A stretch of DNA of 44,797 nt from an uncultured Ruminiclostridium sp. (lineage in GTDB: Bacteria > Bacillota > Clostridia > Oscillospirales > Ruminococcaceae): NCBI GenBank assembly GCA_947630175.1, contig CANRGJ010000015.1:1-44797 (forward strand), written 5' to 3'. This document shows positions 7,914 to 15,740 of this stretch, in pieces. Numbering within the stretch: position 1 is the stretch's first letter; every line of letters starts with the position of its first letter. The notes beneath the pieces were generated by a model that saw only the letters and a list, made by a program, of their open reading frames with translations, searched no databases and had not been told where the DNA came from. The translations under genes were made by a program, and so were the position numbers.

Positions 7914-9147
7914 AAAAGAAAAAACGTCCGCCCTGTCCCCGAAGCAGGAGCAAACGATAGCTCTGCTGAAGGAGGACGGGCTGAAGCGGCTTAATATTTT
8001 AGAGGGAAGCGTGCGTTCGGGAAAAACGTACGTTTCCCTTATTTTATGGGCTTTCTGGATAGCGGTCAGGGGGAACGGGCGTTACCTTATGGCGGGAAAG
8101 ACGCTGAACACCTTAAAGCGGAACCTGCTTGAGCCTCTTGCGGAAATTTTCGGTGAGGACAACTTCGCCTATTCCCTCTCAAAAAAAGAGGCGTTCCTGT
8201 TCGGCATAAGACTGCACCTTGAGGGCTGCGCCGACAGCCGCGCGGAGGGGCGCATACGAGGAATGACCCTTGACGGGGCGTACTGCGACGAGCTGACCTT
8301 ATTCAACGAGGATTTTTTCTCAATGCTGCTGTCAAGGCTATCCTCAAAGGGAGCAAAGCTGTTTGCCACCACCAATCCCGACCACCCCTGCCACTGGCTT
8401 AAGGCAAATTATCTGGACCGAGGGGAGGAGCTTGACCTGCTGGACATACACTTCACCCTTGAGGATAACCCCTACCTTGACCCCGCCTACGTCAGGGCGC
8501 TGAAAAGCGAGTACAAGGGCGTTTATTACGAGCGTTACATTCTGGGGAAATGGGTGGCGGCGGAGGGCTCTATCTACACCGACTTCAAGGACAGCCAGAT
8601 AATGACCGAGGAGCAGACGAAGCAGGCGGAAGAAAAATGCATGTTTACCGTTATGGGCGTGGACTTTGGCGGGAATCGCTCCGCTTCCGCGTTCGTGCTT
8701 ATCGGCTTTGACGCAGGATTTGAAACGTTGTACGTGCTGGACGAGCATTACGACAAAGAAAACCGTTCCGCAGAAAAGCTGATAAGCGACTTCACCGAGA
8801 TCACTGAACGCTGGTCAAATGATAAAAAGCTGCGCGCGGCGTATTGCGACAGCGCAGAACAGCTCCTTGTGAAAAGCTTTCGCCAATCGGTGACGCTCCC
8901 TGTGAAAAACGCCCTGAAAAATCCTATAAACAACCGAATAAGAATGTTCTGCCGCCTTATGGCGTCCGACCGCATACGCGTAAGCTGCCGCTGTAAGGAG
9001 CTTATCAAGGCGATAAAGACTGCCGTCTGGGACAGCGGCTGCCTTTGTGACAGCAGGCTGGACGACGGCACCACGAATATCGACTCGCTGGACGCTATGG
9101 AGTATGCGGCGGAGAGGTTTGAGAGGGAGATATTCAAATGGAGTTGA
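7903..9147 (+). CDS. terL: Phage terminase large subunit (PBSX-type)
   Basis: I chose ATG 7903, which has GAGGAG eight bases upstream; an earlier in-frame ATG at 7870 is buried in the previous gene. The 414-residue protein is the DNA-packaging motor. Residues 35-42 (GSVRSGKT) are the Walker A loop, 126-130 (AYCDE) Walker B with the catalytic Glu, and 156-160 (TTNPD) the coupling motif. The nuclease half has D254 in VDFGGN, D316 in YCDSAEQ and an acidic cluster near the end (SLDAMEYA). All ATPase and nuclease motifs look intact, so the enzyme should be functional. PBSX-like terminases often package by headful. The stop codon TGA is part of a heptad repeat (GTTGACAG) that begins at 9143. Confidence 0.93.
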   Translation: MNTEKEKTSALSPKQEQTIALLKEDGLKRLNILEGSVRSGKTYVSLILWAFWIAVRGNGRYLMAGKTLNTLKRNLLEPLAEIFGEDNFAYSLSKKEAFLFGIRLHLEGCADSRAEGRIRGMTLDGAYCDELTLFNEDFFSMLLSRLSSKGAKLFATTNPDHPCHWLKANYLDRGEELDLLDIHFTLEDNPYLDPAYVRALKSEYKGVYYERYILGKWVAAEGSIYTDFKDSQIMTEEQTKQAEEKCMFTVMGVDFGGNRSASAFVLIGFDAGFETLYVLDEHYDKENRSAEKLISDFTEITERWSNDKKLRAAYCDSAEQLLVKSFRQSVTLPVKNALKNPINNRIRMFCRLMASDRIRVSCRCKELIKAIKTAVWDSGCLCDSRLDDGTTNIDSLDAMEYAAERFEREIFKWS

Positions 9148-9174
9148 CAGTGTACAGTTGACAGTTGACAGTTA
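9143..9174 (+). repeat. Heptad array (TTGACAG/TGTACAG) at the end of terL
   Basis: Four or so 7-bp steps of TTGACAG with one TGTACAG, then AATTTGATTATAAGG. The array supplies the terL stop codon (9145-9147). No inverted partner array is seen before the portal gene, so this is a one-sided remnant. Confidence 0.8.
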
Positions 9175-9256
9175 ATTTGATTATAAGGTTTGTTCATCAT
9201 CTTTCACTATCTCGGTTGAATACGCTTCGGCAAAAGCGGTGTTGCGGCACCCTTCG

Positions 9257-9455
9257 TCACTTTTGTGTCCTGCATACCAGTTTCACGCCAGCGCCCCACC
9301 CTCCCGCCCCCTTTGCTTGCCCCTCAACATAATTTTTCTCACAACTGCAAAACACTGAAGGCTCAAGCCTGCGGGCGGGAAAGCGTTTTTGCGGCTTTGC
9401 CGCAAACAGCGGGTGGGACGCTGGCGGGAAGCTGGTGTGCACAACACAAAACTGA
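9257..9455. repeat. Giant imperfect hairpin, copy A
   Basis: A 199-base element. Arm TCACTTTTGTGT (9257-9268) pairs with 9444-9455 at one mismatch; after a 5-base internal loop, a 20-base arm beginning ATACCAGTTTCAC pairs with its partner ending CTGGTGT at one mismatch and two wobbles; then CCACCC/GGGTGG and TCCCGCCC/GGGCGGGA. A further inner hairpin is TTTGCGGC-ttt-GCCGCAAA. A near-identical copy lies at 11771-11969. Confidence 0.8.
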
Positions 9456-9536
9456 AAGCCAACTCACAGCATTTCCACTCTCTCAACATTGGTAAATGAC
9501 CTTCCCTAACCGCACAACGCCGTGCCGCACGTTGCC

Positions 9537-9702
9537 CGCCTGTGGTAGCGACCCGCAGGGGCGCGGGACTAAACCTCGCAATTGCGAACATTACCACTTG
9601 TGGGGTGAAAAGAAGTCGAGCAGGCGAATTTGACAAGGTAGGCTAAAAATAAAGTTTTTCCGGAATTCTTAAAACCGCCTTTTCCAAAAAGGCGGTTTTA
9701 AG
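9537..9702 (+). ncRNA. Candidate structured RNA with terminator, copy A
   Basis: Stem CGCCTG/CAGGCG (9537-9542 with 9621-9626) encloses a second stem GTGGTA/TACCAC (9542-9547 with 9592-9597), inside which sit hairpins CCCGC-GCGGG (9552-9567) and TCGC-AATT-GCGA (9576-9587). It ends with a 35-base hairpin CTTAAAACCGCCTTTT/AAAAAGGCGGTTTTAAG (9668-9702) of terminator type. A copy with the same paired segments occurs at 12051-12217. I do not recognise it as any named RNA family. Expression as RNA is inferred. Confidence 0.45.
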
Positions 9703-10050
9703 CTCGAATGTTGCGGTTTTGCTTTGCAAAACTGCAACATTTGACTAGAAATCTGAAAAGCGAAGCTTTTCAGATTCGTGGGTGCAGGCCGCACCGCATC
9801 CGCACGGTACCGTGCGAAACAGATACAAACATCACCCGATAAGGCAGACATAAAAATCAAAAAGGTAAACATTTCCCAAAAACAAAACATTGCGTTATCA
9901 AATGTCACAAGATAAAAATCCATTCCAAAAGGTACAACTTTTCCATAACCTCAACCCCGCCTTATCAGTCGAAAAACCATAAAAAATCAAATCCTATTGT
10001 GTATTCTGCACTTTAAATTTTGTATTGCCAACGAAAGGAGACCAATTGAA

Positions 10051-11412
10051 ATGAACTTCAAAACCATTTTCCCCCGCCTTTTCTCCGAGAAAAGCACCCC
10101 CACGATCTCGATCGACAGCCTGACAGAAAAACATCTGTCCGAACACGTTCCCGCCTGGAAAAACGTCTACGACGGCGAAACCCCGTGGCGCTATGCCAGA
10201 AAGGGAGGACTTGACGGCGGCTACCGCCGTGTAAGAGGCATTTCCGCCGCAAGAGCCCTTTGCAGCGAGCTTTCTGCGCTGTGCTTCTCTCAGCAGATGG
10301 ACCTGCGCTTTTCTTCCCCCAACACCAAAGACCTTGTGGAAAAGGTCTTGCAGGAAAACGCCTTCTGGAGCTGCTTCCCGCTTTTTCTGGAAAAAACGTT
10401 CGCCCTTGGCGGCGGGGTAGTTAAGGTGTACACCGAGGGCGAAAAGATACGCCTGAATTACGTTGGCGCAGAGGGCTTCGTCCCCACACAGTATGATGAA
10501 AAGGGCGTTTATGGCGGAATTATCCTTTCCGCCGCCGCAAAGAACGGGGAAAATTACCTCCTTGCGGAAATAAACTCCAAGACCGACAACGGCTATACCG
10601 TCACCAACAGATTGTTCAAACAAAAAGGCGGGGAGTACAGGGAAGTCCCCCTGTCGGAGCTGTATCCTGAGCTTGAAGAGAGGACGGAGATAAACGGACT
10701 GAAAAAGCCGCTTTTCGTGTATTTTCGCCCTGCCTGCTCAGGTGACGGTCCGCTGGGAACGTCAGTTTACGCAAACTGCACGGACACGCTGGAAAGCCTG
10801 GACGTCGTTTTTGACAGTCTCCAGCGGGAATTTGTCTTAGGCAAAAAGCGGATAATCGTCCCCACCTCCGCACTGCGGGGCGAGTACGGCAAGGACGGCA
10901 AGCTGCACAAATATTTTGACGAGCAGGACGAGGTGTATCAGGCATTCTCCCCCGACGACAGGGAGGAGCTGAAGATATACGACAACAGCACCCAGCTTCG
11001 TGTGGAGGAGCATAAGCAGGCGATAGAACAGCTTCTGGACCTGCTTTGTATGCAGACGGGACTTTCGGCGGGCAGCCTTTCCTACCACAACGGAAATCCT
11101 GCCACCGCCACAGAAGTTACCGCCAAAAACGACAGGACGTTCCGCACAAAGACCGCACATCAGCAGCTTATCCGTGAGGGACTTTTGCAGATGACGGAAA
11201 ACATCGTACTGCTTGCCGTGCTGATGGGACAGCTTCCCGCTTCCGCAATGGAGGATAAGCCTGTGATAACCTTCCCTGACAGCGTTTCCCGTGATAATAC
11301 TTCCAAAATAGACAATGCGGTGAAAATGCTTTCTGCGGGAATTATCGACAAAAATCAAGCCCTTGGGGAGATCTACGGACTTACTCCCGAAGAGGCTGAA
11401 AATACCAAATAA
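10051..11412 (+). CDS. Phage portal protein
   Basis: I chose ATG 10051, behind AAAGGAG; an earlier in-frame start at 9997 lies in the leader. The product is 453 residues. Features of the SPP1 gp6-like/minor structural portal group include an N-terminal region with WRYARKGGL, a central FALGGGVVKVY segment near residue 122 and a helical C-terminal stem with SLSYHNGNPATATEV and many polar helices. The portal forms the dodecameric ring at the capsid vertex, where the terminase docks and to which the connectors attach. The gene follows terL after a 900-bp gap filled by structured repeats, which is unusual because phage packaging genes normally abut. Confidence 0.85.
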   Translation: MNFKTIFPRLFSEKSTPTISIDSLTEKHLSEHVPAWKNVYDGETPWRYARKGGLDGGYRRVRGISAARALCSELSALCFSQQMDLRFSSPNTKDLVEKVLQENAFWSCFPLFLEKTFALGGGVVKVYTEGEKIRLNYVGAEGFVPTQYDEKGVYGGIILSAAAKNGENYLLAEINSKTDNGYTVTNRLFKQKGGEYREVPLSELYPELEERTEINGLKKPLFVYFRPACSGDGPLGTSVYANCTDTLESLDVVFDSLQREFVLGKKRIIVPTSALRGEYGKDGKLHKYFDEQDEVYQAFSPDDREELKIYDNSTQLRVEEHKQAIEQLLDLLCMQTGLSAGSLSYHNGNPATATEVTAKNDRTFRTKTAHQQLIREGLLQMTENIVLLAVLMGQLPASAMEDKPVITFPDSVSRDNTSKIDNAVKMLSAGIIDKNQALGEIYGLTPEEAENTK

Positions 11413-11430
11413 GAAAGAGAGGAACTAACT

Positions 11431-11667
11431 ATGGAAGAGATCAGACAAGAACAGGAGACAGTCCTGAACACCGAGGAGCAGACCGTTGCTCCCGACCCTA
11501 TGGCGGAGATCAAGGAGGAGCTGAAAGTCATAAAGGAGCAGAACGAGGCGCTCAAAGCCGAGCTTGCCGCACTGCGCACCCTCCCGCACTTCTCCGTACC
11601 GTCAACACCTCCCGAAAATGCGGGAGAGGAAATGATAAAGGGGATCTTCAGGAAGAAGAGAAACTGA
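11431..11667 (+). CDS. Short scaffold-like protein
   Basis: This 78-residue acidic protein has an AGAGGAA site. Residues 20-48 form a predicted coiled coil (EIKEELKVIKEQNEALKAELAALR); the C-terminus is basic (IFRKKRN). The place between portal and major capsid is where scaffold or gp20-like genes sit, and scaffold proteins combine a coiled coil with a short basic capsid-binding tail. It is much shorter than normal scaffolds, so it may be reduced. The stop TGA is followed by AACAGTTGACAGTTGACAG, a one-sided heptad array. Confidence 0.5.
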   Translation: MEEIRQEQETVLNTEEQTVAPDPMAEIKEELKVIKEQNEALKAELAALRTLPHFSVPSTPPENAGEEMIKGIFRKKRN

Positions 11668-11770
11668 AACAGTTGACAGTTGACAGTTAATTGAATTATA
11701 AGGTTGTTTCTTTGGCTTTCACGGGCTTGGTTTAGTAGCTGTACTTTGGGAGAACGGTTGGCACAGCTTT

Positions 11771-11969
11771 TCACTTTTGTGTCCTGCATACCAGCTTCAC
11801 GCCAGCGCCCCACCCTCCCGCCCCCTTTGCTTGCCCCTCAACATAATTTTTCTCACAACTGCAAAACGCTGAAGGCGCAAGCTTGCGGGCGGGAAAGCGT
11901 GTTTGCGGCTTTGCCGCAAACAGCGGGTGGGACGCTGGCGTGAAGCTGGTATCCGCAACACAAAAGTGA
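11771..11969. repeat. Giant imperfect hairpin, copy B
   Basis: TCACTTTTGTGT (11771-11782) pairs perfectly with 11958-11969; a perfect 20-bp segment follows (11788-11807 with 11933-11952), then CCACCC/GGGTGG, TCCCGCCC (11816-11823) with GGGCGGGA (11887-11894), and hairpin GTTTGCGGC-ttt-GCCGCAAAC (11901-11921). Copy A differs at paired positions mostly by wobble changes. The left arm alone also appears near 7405-7435. Confidence 0.85.
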
Positions 11970-12050
11970 AAGCCAACCCACAACCCTGCCTATTAAACAA
12001 CATTGGTAAATAACCTTCCCTAACCGCACAACGCCGTGCCGCACGTTGCC

Positions 12051-12217
12051 CGCCTGTGGTAGCGACCCGCAGGGGCGCGGGACTAAACCTCGCAATTGCG
12101 AGCATTACCACTTGTGGAGTGAAAAGAAGTCGAGCAGGCGAATTTAGCAGGGTAGGCTAAAAATAAGGTTTTTCCGGAATTCTTAAAATCGCCTTTTCCA
12201 AAAAAGGCGGTTTTAAG
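12051..12217 (+). ncRNA. Candidate structured RNA with terminator, copy B
   Basis: The fold is that of copy A: CGCCTG (12051) with CAGGCG (12135), GTGGTA (12056) with TACCAC (12106), the two inner hairpins, and a terminator-like stem at 12182-12217. Between copies A and B the paired segments are almost unchanged, while linkers such as TTTGACAAGG and TTTAGCAGGG differ. Confidence 0.45.
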
Positions 12218-12299
12218 CGGGGCGGCCGCGCCGCATCCGCACGGTACCGTGCAAAACCGTTACCAACATCTCCCGATTAGGCAGACATAAAAATCAATT

Positions 12300-12527
12300 C
12301 CAAAAGGTGAAAACTTTTCCAAAATCTCAGCATCGCCTTATCAAGCGCCGCAATGTAAAAATCAAATCTAAAAGGTGAAACCTTTCCCAAAAATTAAATA
12401 TAAAAGGTACACCTTTTCCAACCCCACTATCACCACTTAAAGCAACCGCTTTAAGATAGAAAATCCCTGCTTCGCAGAAAAAATCAATTCCTGCAAAGCA
12501 GGAAAAAACACCTCCTGCGAAGCAGGA
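12300..12527 (+). repeat. String of small hairpins in the capsid gene leader
   Basis: Between about 12300 and 12425 three AAAAGGTG/ACCTTTTCC-type hairpins recur amid AAAAATCAA spacers. Then come CTTAAAGC/GCTTTAAG (12436-12455), CTGC-ttc-GCAG (12467-12477), TTCCTGC-aaa-GCAGGAA (12488-12504) and TCCTGC-gaa-GCAGGA (12513-12527), ending 10 bp before the AAAGGAG site of the capsid gene. Confidence 0.75.
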
Positions 12528-12550
12528 AAAACAACGAAAGGAGAAACCCT

Positions 12551-13444
12551 ATGAACACAACATCTTACGCAAAGCTCTTTCAGGGCGAATTGGACCGCCA
12601 GGTGACCGAGGGAGCGACCTCAGGCTGGATGGAGGACAACGCCGATCAGGCGGTATATGCGGGAGGAAAGGAAATAAAGCTCCCCGCAGTATCCACTCAG
12701 GGACTGGGCGATTACGACCGTGACGAGGGCTATAAGGGCGGAGCCGTGACCTTCAGCTACCAGACCTGCACCATGACCAAGGACAGAGGCAGACGTTTCC
12801 GTATCGACGCCATGGACGTAGCTGAAAGCGATTTCCAGCTCACCGCCGCAAAGGTAGCCGAGGAGTTCCAGAGAACAAAGGTGATACCTGAGATCGACGC
12901 TTACCGTTATTCCACTCTGGCGGGAAAGGCGAAGATAACCCAGGATTACACCCCCGACGCCTCCACCGTTTACAGCAAGCTGCTGGAACAGCTGGGTCAG
13001 GTGTGCGACGTTACAGGCGGAGAAACACCCGTTGTCATCAGCATTTCCCGTCCCGTTTACGATATGCTGATGAACAGCGCTGAGCTTAACAGGACCCTTG
13101 ACGTGACCCAGTTCAGCCAGGGGGATATCACCCTTGAGGTGAAGTCGATAAACGGCGCCGTTATCATTCCCGTGCCCTCCGCCAGAATGAAGAGCAAGTA
13201 CACCTTCAGCGCCGACGGCGACGGCGGCTTTACTCCCGCCGAGGACGCAAAGAGCATAAACTGGATAATCTGCCCCAGAACTGCTCCTGTCGCCGTTTCC
13301 AGAACGGACAAGATAAAAGTGATCCCTCCCGAGCAGAACCAGTTTGCCGACGCATGGGACATTGATTACAGAAAGTATCACGACCTGTTCGTAGGCGACA
13401 GCGCAGCGCAGGCAGTGGCGGCGTCCATCGACCAGGCTGTGTAA
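12551..13444 (+). CDS. Major capsid protein (HK97 fold)
   Basis: This 297-residue protein is preceded by AAAGGAG. It matches the short Firmicutes siphophage capsid type: an N-arm without a long delta domain, a GGKEIKLPAVSTQGLGDYDRD-like E-loop region near residues 38-60, a central P-domain helix (AAKVAEEFQRTKVIPEIDAYR) and the C-terminal segment with RTAPVAVSRTDKIKVIPPEQ. There is no protease gene nearby and no long N-terminal prosegment, so assembly probably does not need maturation cleavage. Strong ribosome site and structured leader suggest high or controlled expression. It is intact over its full length. Confidence 0.88.
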   Translation: MNTTSYAKLFQGELDRQVTEGATSGWMEDNADQAVYAGGKEIKLPAVSTQGLGDYDRDEGYKGGAVTFSYQTCTMTKDRGRRFRIDAMDVAESDFQLTAAKVAEEFQRTKVIPEIDAYRYSTLAGKAKITQDYTPDASTVYSKLLEQLGQVCDVTGGETPVVISISRPVYDMLMNSAELNRTLDVTQFSQGDITLEVKSINGAVIIPVPSARMKSKYTFSADGDGGFTPAEDAKSINWIICPRTAPVAVSRTDKIKVIPPEQNQFADAWDIDYRKYHDLFVGDSAAQAVAASIDQAV

Positions 13445-13487
13445 ATCCTAAATAACCCGTTTTAAATTATCAGAAAGGGGCGGAAAA

Positions 13488-13832
13488 ATGATCCTTACCA
13501 TTGAAGAGTATAAAAATATGGGATTTGAGGGCGGGGAGGACGAAAGCGCCTGCGAAAAGGCGCTCACAAGGGCGGAAAACCTTGTGGCTCTCCTTTGTGG
13601 CGGCAGCCTTGAGAGCTTCGACGAAAGCGCAGTCCCCTGCCTGAAGCAGGCGATAGCCGCCCAGGCGGAGGAGTATTTGCTGAACGGCGGTCAGCCAATG
13701 TCGGGAAAAACCACGGTGGGCGACTTTTCCTACTCCGCCGAGGAAAACGGCGGCACAGCCGTAAGCCCGCTTGCTATGACCGTCTTGAAGCTGGGCGGAC
13801 TTTACTGCTGCGCCGTGGAGGGAAGAAGATGA
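13488..13832 (+). CDS. Head-tail connector protein (gp6-like adaptor)
   Basis: This 114-residue protein follows an AAAGGGG site. It is mostly helical with acidic N-terminus (MILTIEEYKNMGFEGG), RAENLVALLCGG and a helix KQAIAAQAEEYLLNGG; these are typical of gp6/gp15-type adaptors that dock under the portal. Position directly after the capsid gene supports this. Its stop overlaps the next start by 4 bp (ATGA). Confidence 0.7.
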   Translation: MILTIEEYKNMGFEGGEDESACEKALTRAENLVALLCGGSLESFDESAVPCLKQAIAAQAEEYLLNGGQPMSGKTTVGDFSYSAEENGGTAVSPLAMTVLKLGGLYCCAVEGRR

Positions 13833-14161
13833 ATATCCTGCCTATACCGAAACGCCTGCTCACCGACAGCGCCGTTCTGCTTATTCCCGAGGGAAAAGAT
13901 ACCTTCGGGGACAGATACGGCGAGGTAAAGCTGGAAAACGTGCGTATCTGCTTTGAGAGAAAGGTCCGCCTCAGCGGTCACGACACTGTTCCTACTTCGG
14001 GAGGAACGCTGTATTTCGACTGCCGTAATTCCTCCCCCATAAATACCCGCTTTGACACCAAGATGAAGCTGAAAATAGGTGAAAACCGCTTTCGCATAGC
14101 CGCCGCAAAGCCTGTCAAGGGGGAAAGCCAGATCCATCACTGGGAAATAACCTTTGTGTAA
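13829..14161 (+). CDS. Putative minor capsid protein / head-tail stopper
   Basis: This 110-residue protein is translationally coupled to the adaptor gene. It is beta-rich with segments such as LLIPEGKDTFGDRYGEVKL and a closing IHHWEITFV, as in minor capsid or head-closure proteins of Firmicutes siphophages. The role as stopper that seals the head before tail joining is assigned by gene order. Confidence 0.65.
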   Translation: MNILPIPKRLLTDSAVLLIPEGKDTFGDRYGEVKLENVRICFERKVRLSGHDTVPTSGGTLYFDCRNSSPINTRFDTKMKLKIGENRFRIAAAKPVKGESQIHHWEITFV

Positions 14162-14170
14162 GGAGCAAAT

Positions 14171-14500
14171 ATGGATATCGTAACAGTGACGCTGAACCTC
14201 TCCTCCACCTTGAAAAAGCTTGGAATGAAAGCGGTAAAGGCGCAGCTCGACCTGTCACAGACCGCCTTTGAGGACTGCAACAAATACTGCAAGGTGGACA
14301 CGGGAAAGCTGCAAAGCAGCGGCAAGGTGGACAAGGTGACGGGGATAATGACCTGGACCGCCCCTTACGCCCGAAATGCCTACTACACCGGTGCGCCCAA
14401 CAAAACAAAAAATCCCCTTGCCTCTCTTATGTGGGCGCACAAGGCGGCGGAGGTGAATAGGGAGAAGTGGCGGGGGATAGTTGTGGACAGTTTGAAGTGA
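14171..14500 (+). CDS. Minor capsid protein 2-like head-tail joining protein
   Basis: This 109-residue protein follows an AAGGAG site. The core KYCKVDTGKLQSSG and WTAPYARNAYYTGAPN matches the minor capsid 2/gp10-like group (V.TG.L..S followed by a YA...YYG motif). It is expected in the neck between stopper and tail terminator. Length is normal for the family. Heptad repeat elements begin 20 bp after its stop. Confidence 0.75.
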   Translation: MDIVTVTLNLSSTLKKLGMKAVKAQLDLSQTAFEDCNKYCKVDTGKLQSSGKVDKVTGIMTWTAPYARNAYYTGAPNKTKNPLASLMWAHKAAEVNREKWRGIVVDSLK

Positions 14501-14520
14501 AAAGCAAACAGGCGGGAAAA

Positions 14521-14672
14521 AGTGTACAGTGTACAGTTGACAGTTGACAGTTGTGGTATCGCCTGCGGCGATGGATTTGGGATTGCCGTCTGCAAATTTG
14601 TACCTGTCATTTCAAATCCGTCCGCGCAGCGGACACCACAACTTTACACTGTGCACTGTACACTGTCAACTG
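14521..14672. repeat. Heptad-ended hairpin element, type A
   Basis: The left end has TGTACAG/TTGACAG heptads, the right end their complements (ACTGTACACTGTCAACTG). Inside, GTGGT/ACCAC and GGATTT/AAATCC pair, with hairpins ATCGCCTGCGGCGAT and GTCCGCGCAGCGGAC. No gene is supported between 14501 and 14922. Confidence 0.85.
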
Positions 14673-14679
14673 AGAAATA

Positions 14680-14907
14680 GTGTACAGTTGACAGTTGTGG
14701 TATCCTGTACTTTCGGCAAGCCGAAAGTACGATCCAACATTGCTTGGATTGCCCTAAAGGCAATCCATATTGCTCCGCAATACCGCAATATTGGACGCCT
14801 TCGGCGATGGATTAGGATTGTCGCCTGCAAATTTGTACCTGTCATTTCAAATCCGTCCGCGCAGCGGACACCACAACTGTACACTGTCAACTGTCAACTG
14901 TCAACTG
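14680..14907. repeat. Heptad-ended composite element
   Basis: Heptads at both ends in inverted orientation. The left half carries hairpin GTACTTTCGG-caag-CCGAAAGTAC and a three-way-junction core (14733-14795); the right half is a type A half ending with GTCCGCGCAGCGGAC and ACCACA. It looks like a type A element with a core inserted. Confidence 0.8.
14733..14795 (+). repeat. Three-way-junction element, copy 2
   Basis: Outer TCCAACATTGC with GCAATATTGGA, hairpins TGGATTGCC-ctaaa-GGCAATCCA and ATTGC-tcc-GCAAT. Compared with the copy at 16326, paired changes occur in both hairpins. The single C:A position in the outer stem would be G:U in the opposite-strand RNA. Confidence 0.85.
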
Positions 14908-14922
14908 AAGAAATGGGGTTTT

Positions 14923-15294
14923 ATGTTCAACACATCAACACTTATGAAAGATCTTACTTCCTTGCTGTCACAGAGCCTTTCTCTCACCGTCAGCGCTGAC
15001 AGGGCGGACGAGGAATGCGTCACCCTGCGGTTTTGCGGCGGGGATTATGACGAGGTATTTCTGGACAGCGGGAAAAAAGCAAGGATACCCCTTTTGCTGC
15101 TGTCAAAGAGCATTGACGGCGAAAAGGCGCTGAAAGAGCTTTGCAAAGCGCTGGATATTCTGGAAAAGCAGCCGCCCGACGGCGTTATGCAGGTGAGGCC
15201 GTCCTCCCTGCCCGAACTGGTGGACAGGGGCGAGGACGGCGCACTGTATGAGGCGCAGGCGGAGCTTTTCTGCTATCAGACTGCCGAGGGGTGA
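14923..15294 (+). CDS. Tail completion / minor capsid 3-like protein
   Basis: I chose ATG 14923 behind GGGG; upstream in-frame codons only translate the repeat element. The 123-residue product begins with amphipathic helices (LMKDLTSLLSQSLSLTV), then beta segments and a final LYEAQAELFCYQTAEG. Position between the joining protein and tail tube fits the tail terminator (minor capsid 3 type), which caps the tail. Stop and next start region overlap the next ribosome site (GTGAAAGGAG). The element upstream ends 15 bp before the start, so it forms the whole leader. Confidence 0.6.
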   Translation: MFNTSTLMKDLTSLLSQSLSLTVSADRADEECVTLRFCGGDYDEVFLDSGKKARIPLLLLSKSIDGEKALKELCKALDILEKQPPDGVMQVRPSSLPELVDRGEDGALYEAQAELFCYQTAEG

Positions 15295-15305
15295 AAGGAG
15301 TTTTT

Positions 15306-15740
15306 ATGATTTTGCTGAACAATGAGATAAAAGCGTATCTCAAAATAGGGGGAAGCGACGAGGAGCCTGTCTGGGGCGACCTGGGCAAGGCGTTCAAGTC
15401 GGTGTCCCAAAGCCTTGGCGAGAGCAAATACACCGCCGCATATCTTGCGGACGGCGGCTTTTCCTCAAGCGAGGTGACAGGGCTGAGCTTTCAGCTTACC
15501 CTGACGGGGGATTATATGAAAAACGACCCCGTGATAAATTATCTTTTCTCCGAAGCCGTCCTTTACGGCACGGGAGAAGCCCGCAAAAGCAAGCTGAAAT
15601 TAGTCCGTGACGGAACACAGATACTCTGGAGCGTCACTATGACAAAGATCTCCGAGGACGGCGGCGACGCAGACGAGCCTGACGAGGTAACTTTGGAGCT
15701 TTCGGGCAACGGAAAGCCCGCCGTTTCGGAGGCTGAATAA
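15306..15740 (+). CDS. Major tail tube protein
   Basis: ATG 15306 lies 7 bp after AAAGGAG; a GTG 15 bp earlier overlaps that site. The 144-residue product has a beta-sandwich pattern with KSVSQSLGESKYTAAYLADGG and SFQLTLTGDYMKNDPVINYLFS, typical of siphophage tail tubes (N-terminal tube fold, long loop, acidic C-terminus). It would polymerise along the tape measure as stacked hexamers. Its stop overlaps the next start (TAATG). Confidence 0.75.
   Translation: MILLNNEIKAYLKIGGSDEEPVWGDLGKAFKSVSQSLGESKYTAAYLADGGFSSSEVTGLSFQLTLTGDYMKNDPVINYLFSEAVLYGTGEARKSKLKLVRDGTQILWSVTMTKISEDGGDADEPDEVTLELSGNGKPAVSEAE

Noticed and set aside
11704-12111. Open frames in the gaps at 9257-9640 and 11704-12111
   Set aside because: They translate the duplicated structured blocks in several frames on both strands, have no ribosome sites, and the conservation follows base pairing instead of codons.
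14544-14999. Frames through the heptad elements (also at 25910-26059 and 17939-18448)
   Set aside because: Peptides such as TVNCQLST are simply the translated heptad repeats; the real starts with ribosome sites lie downstream.
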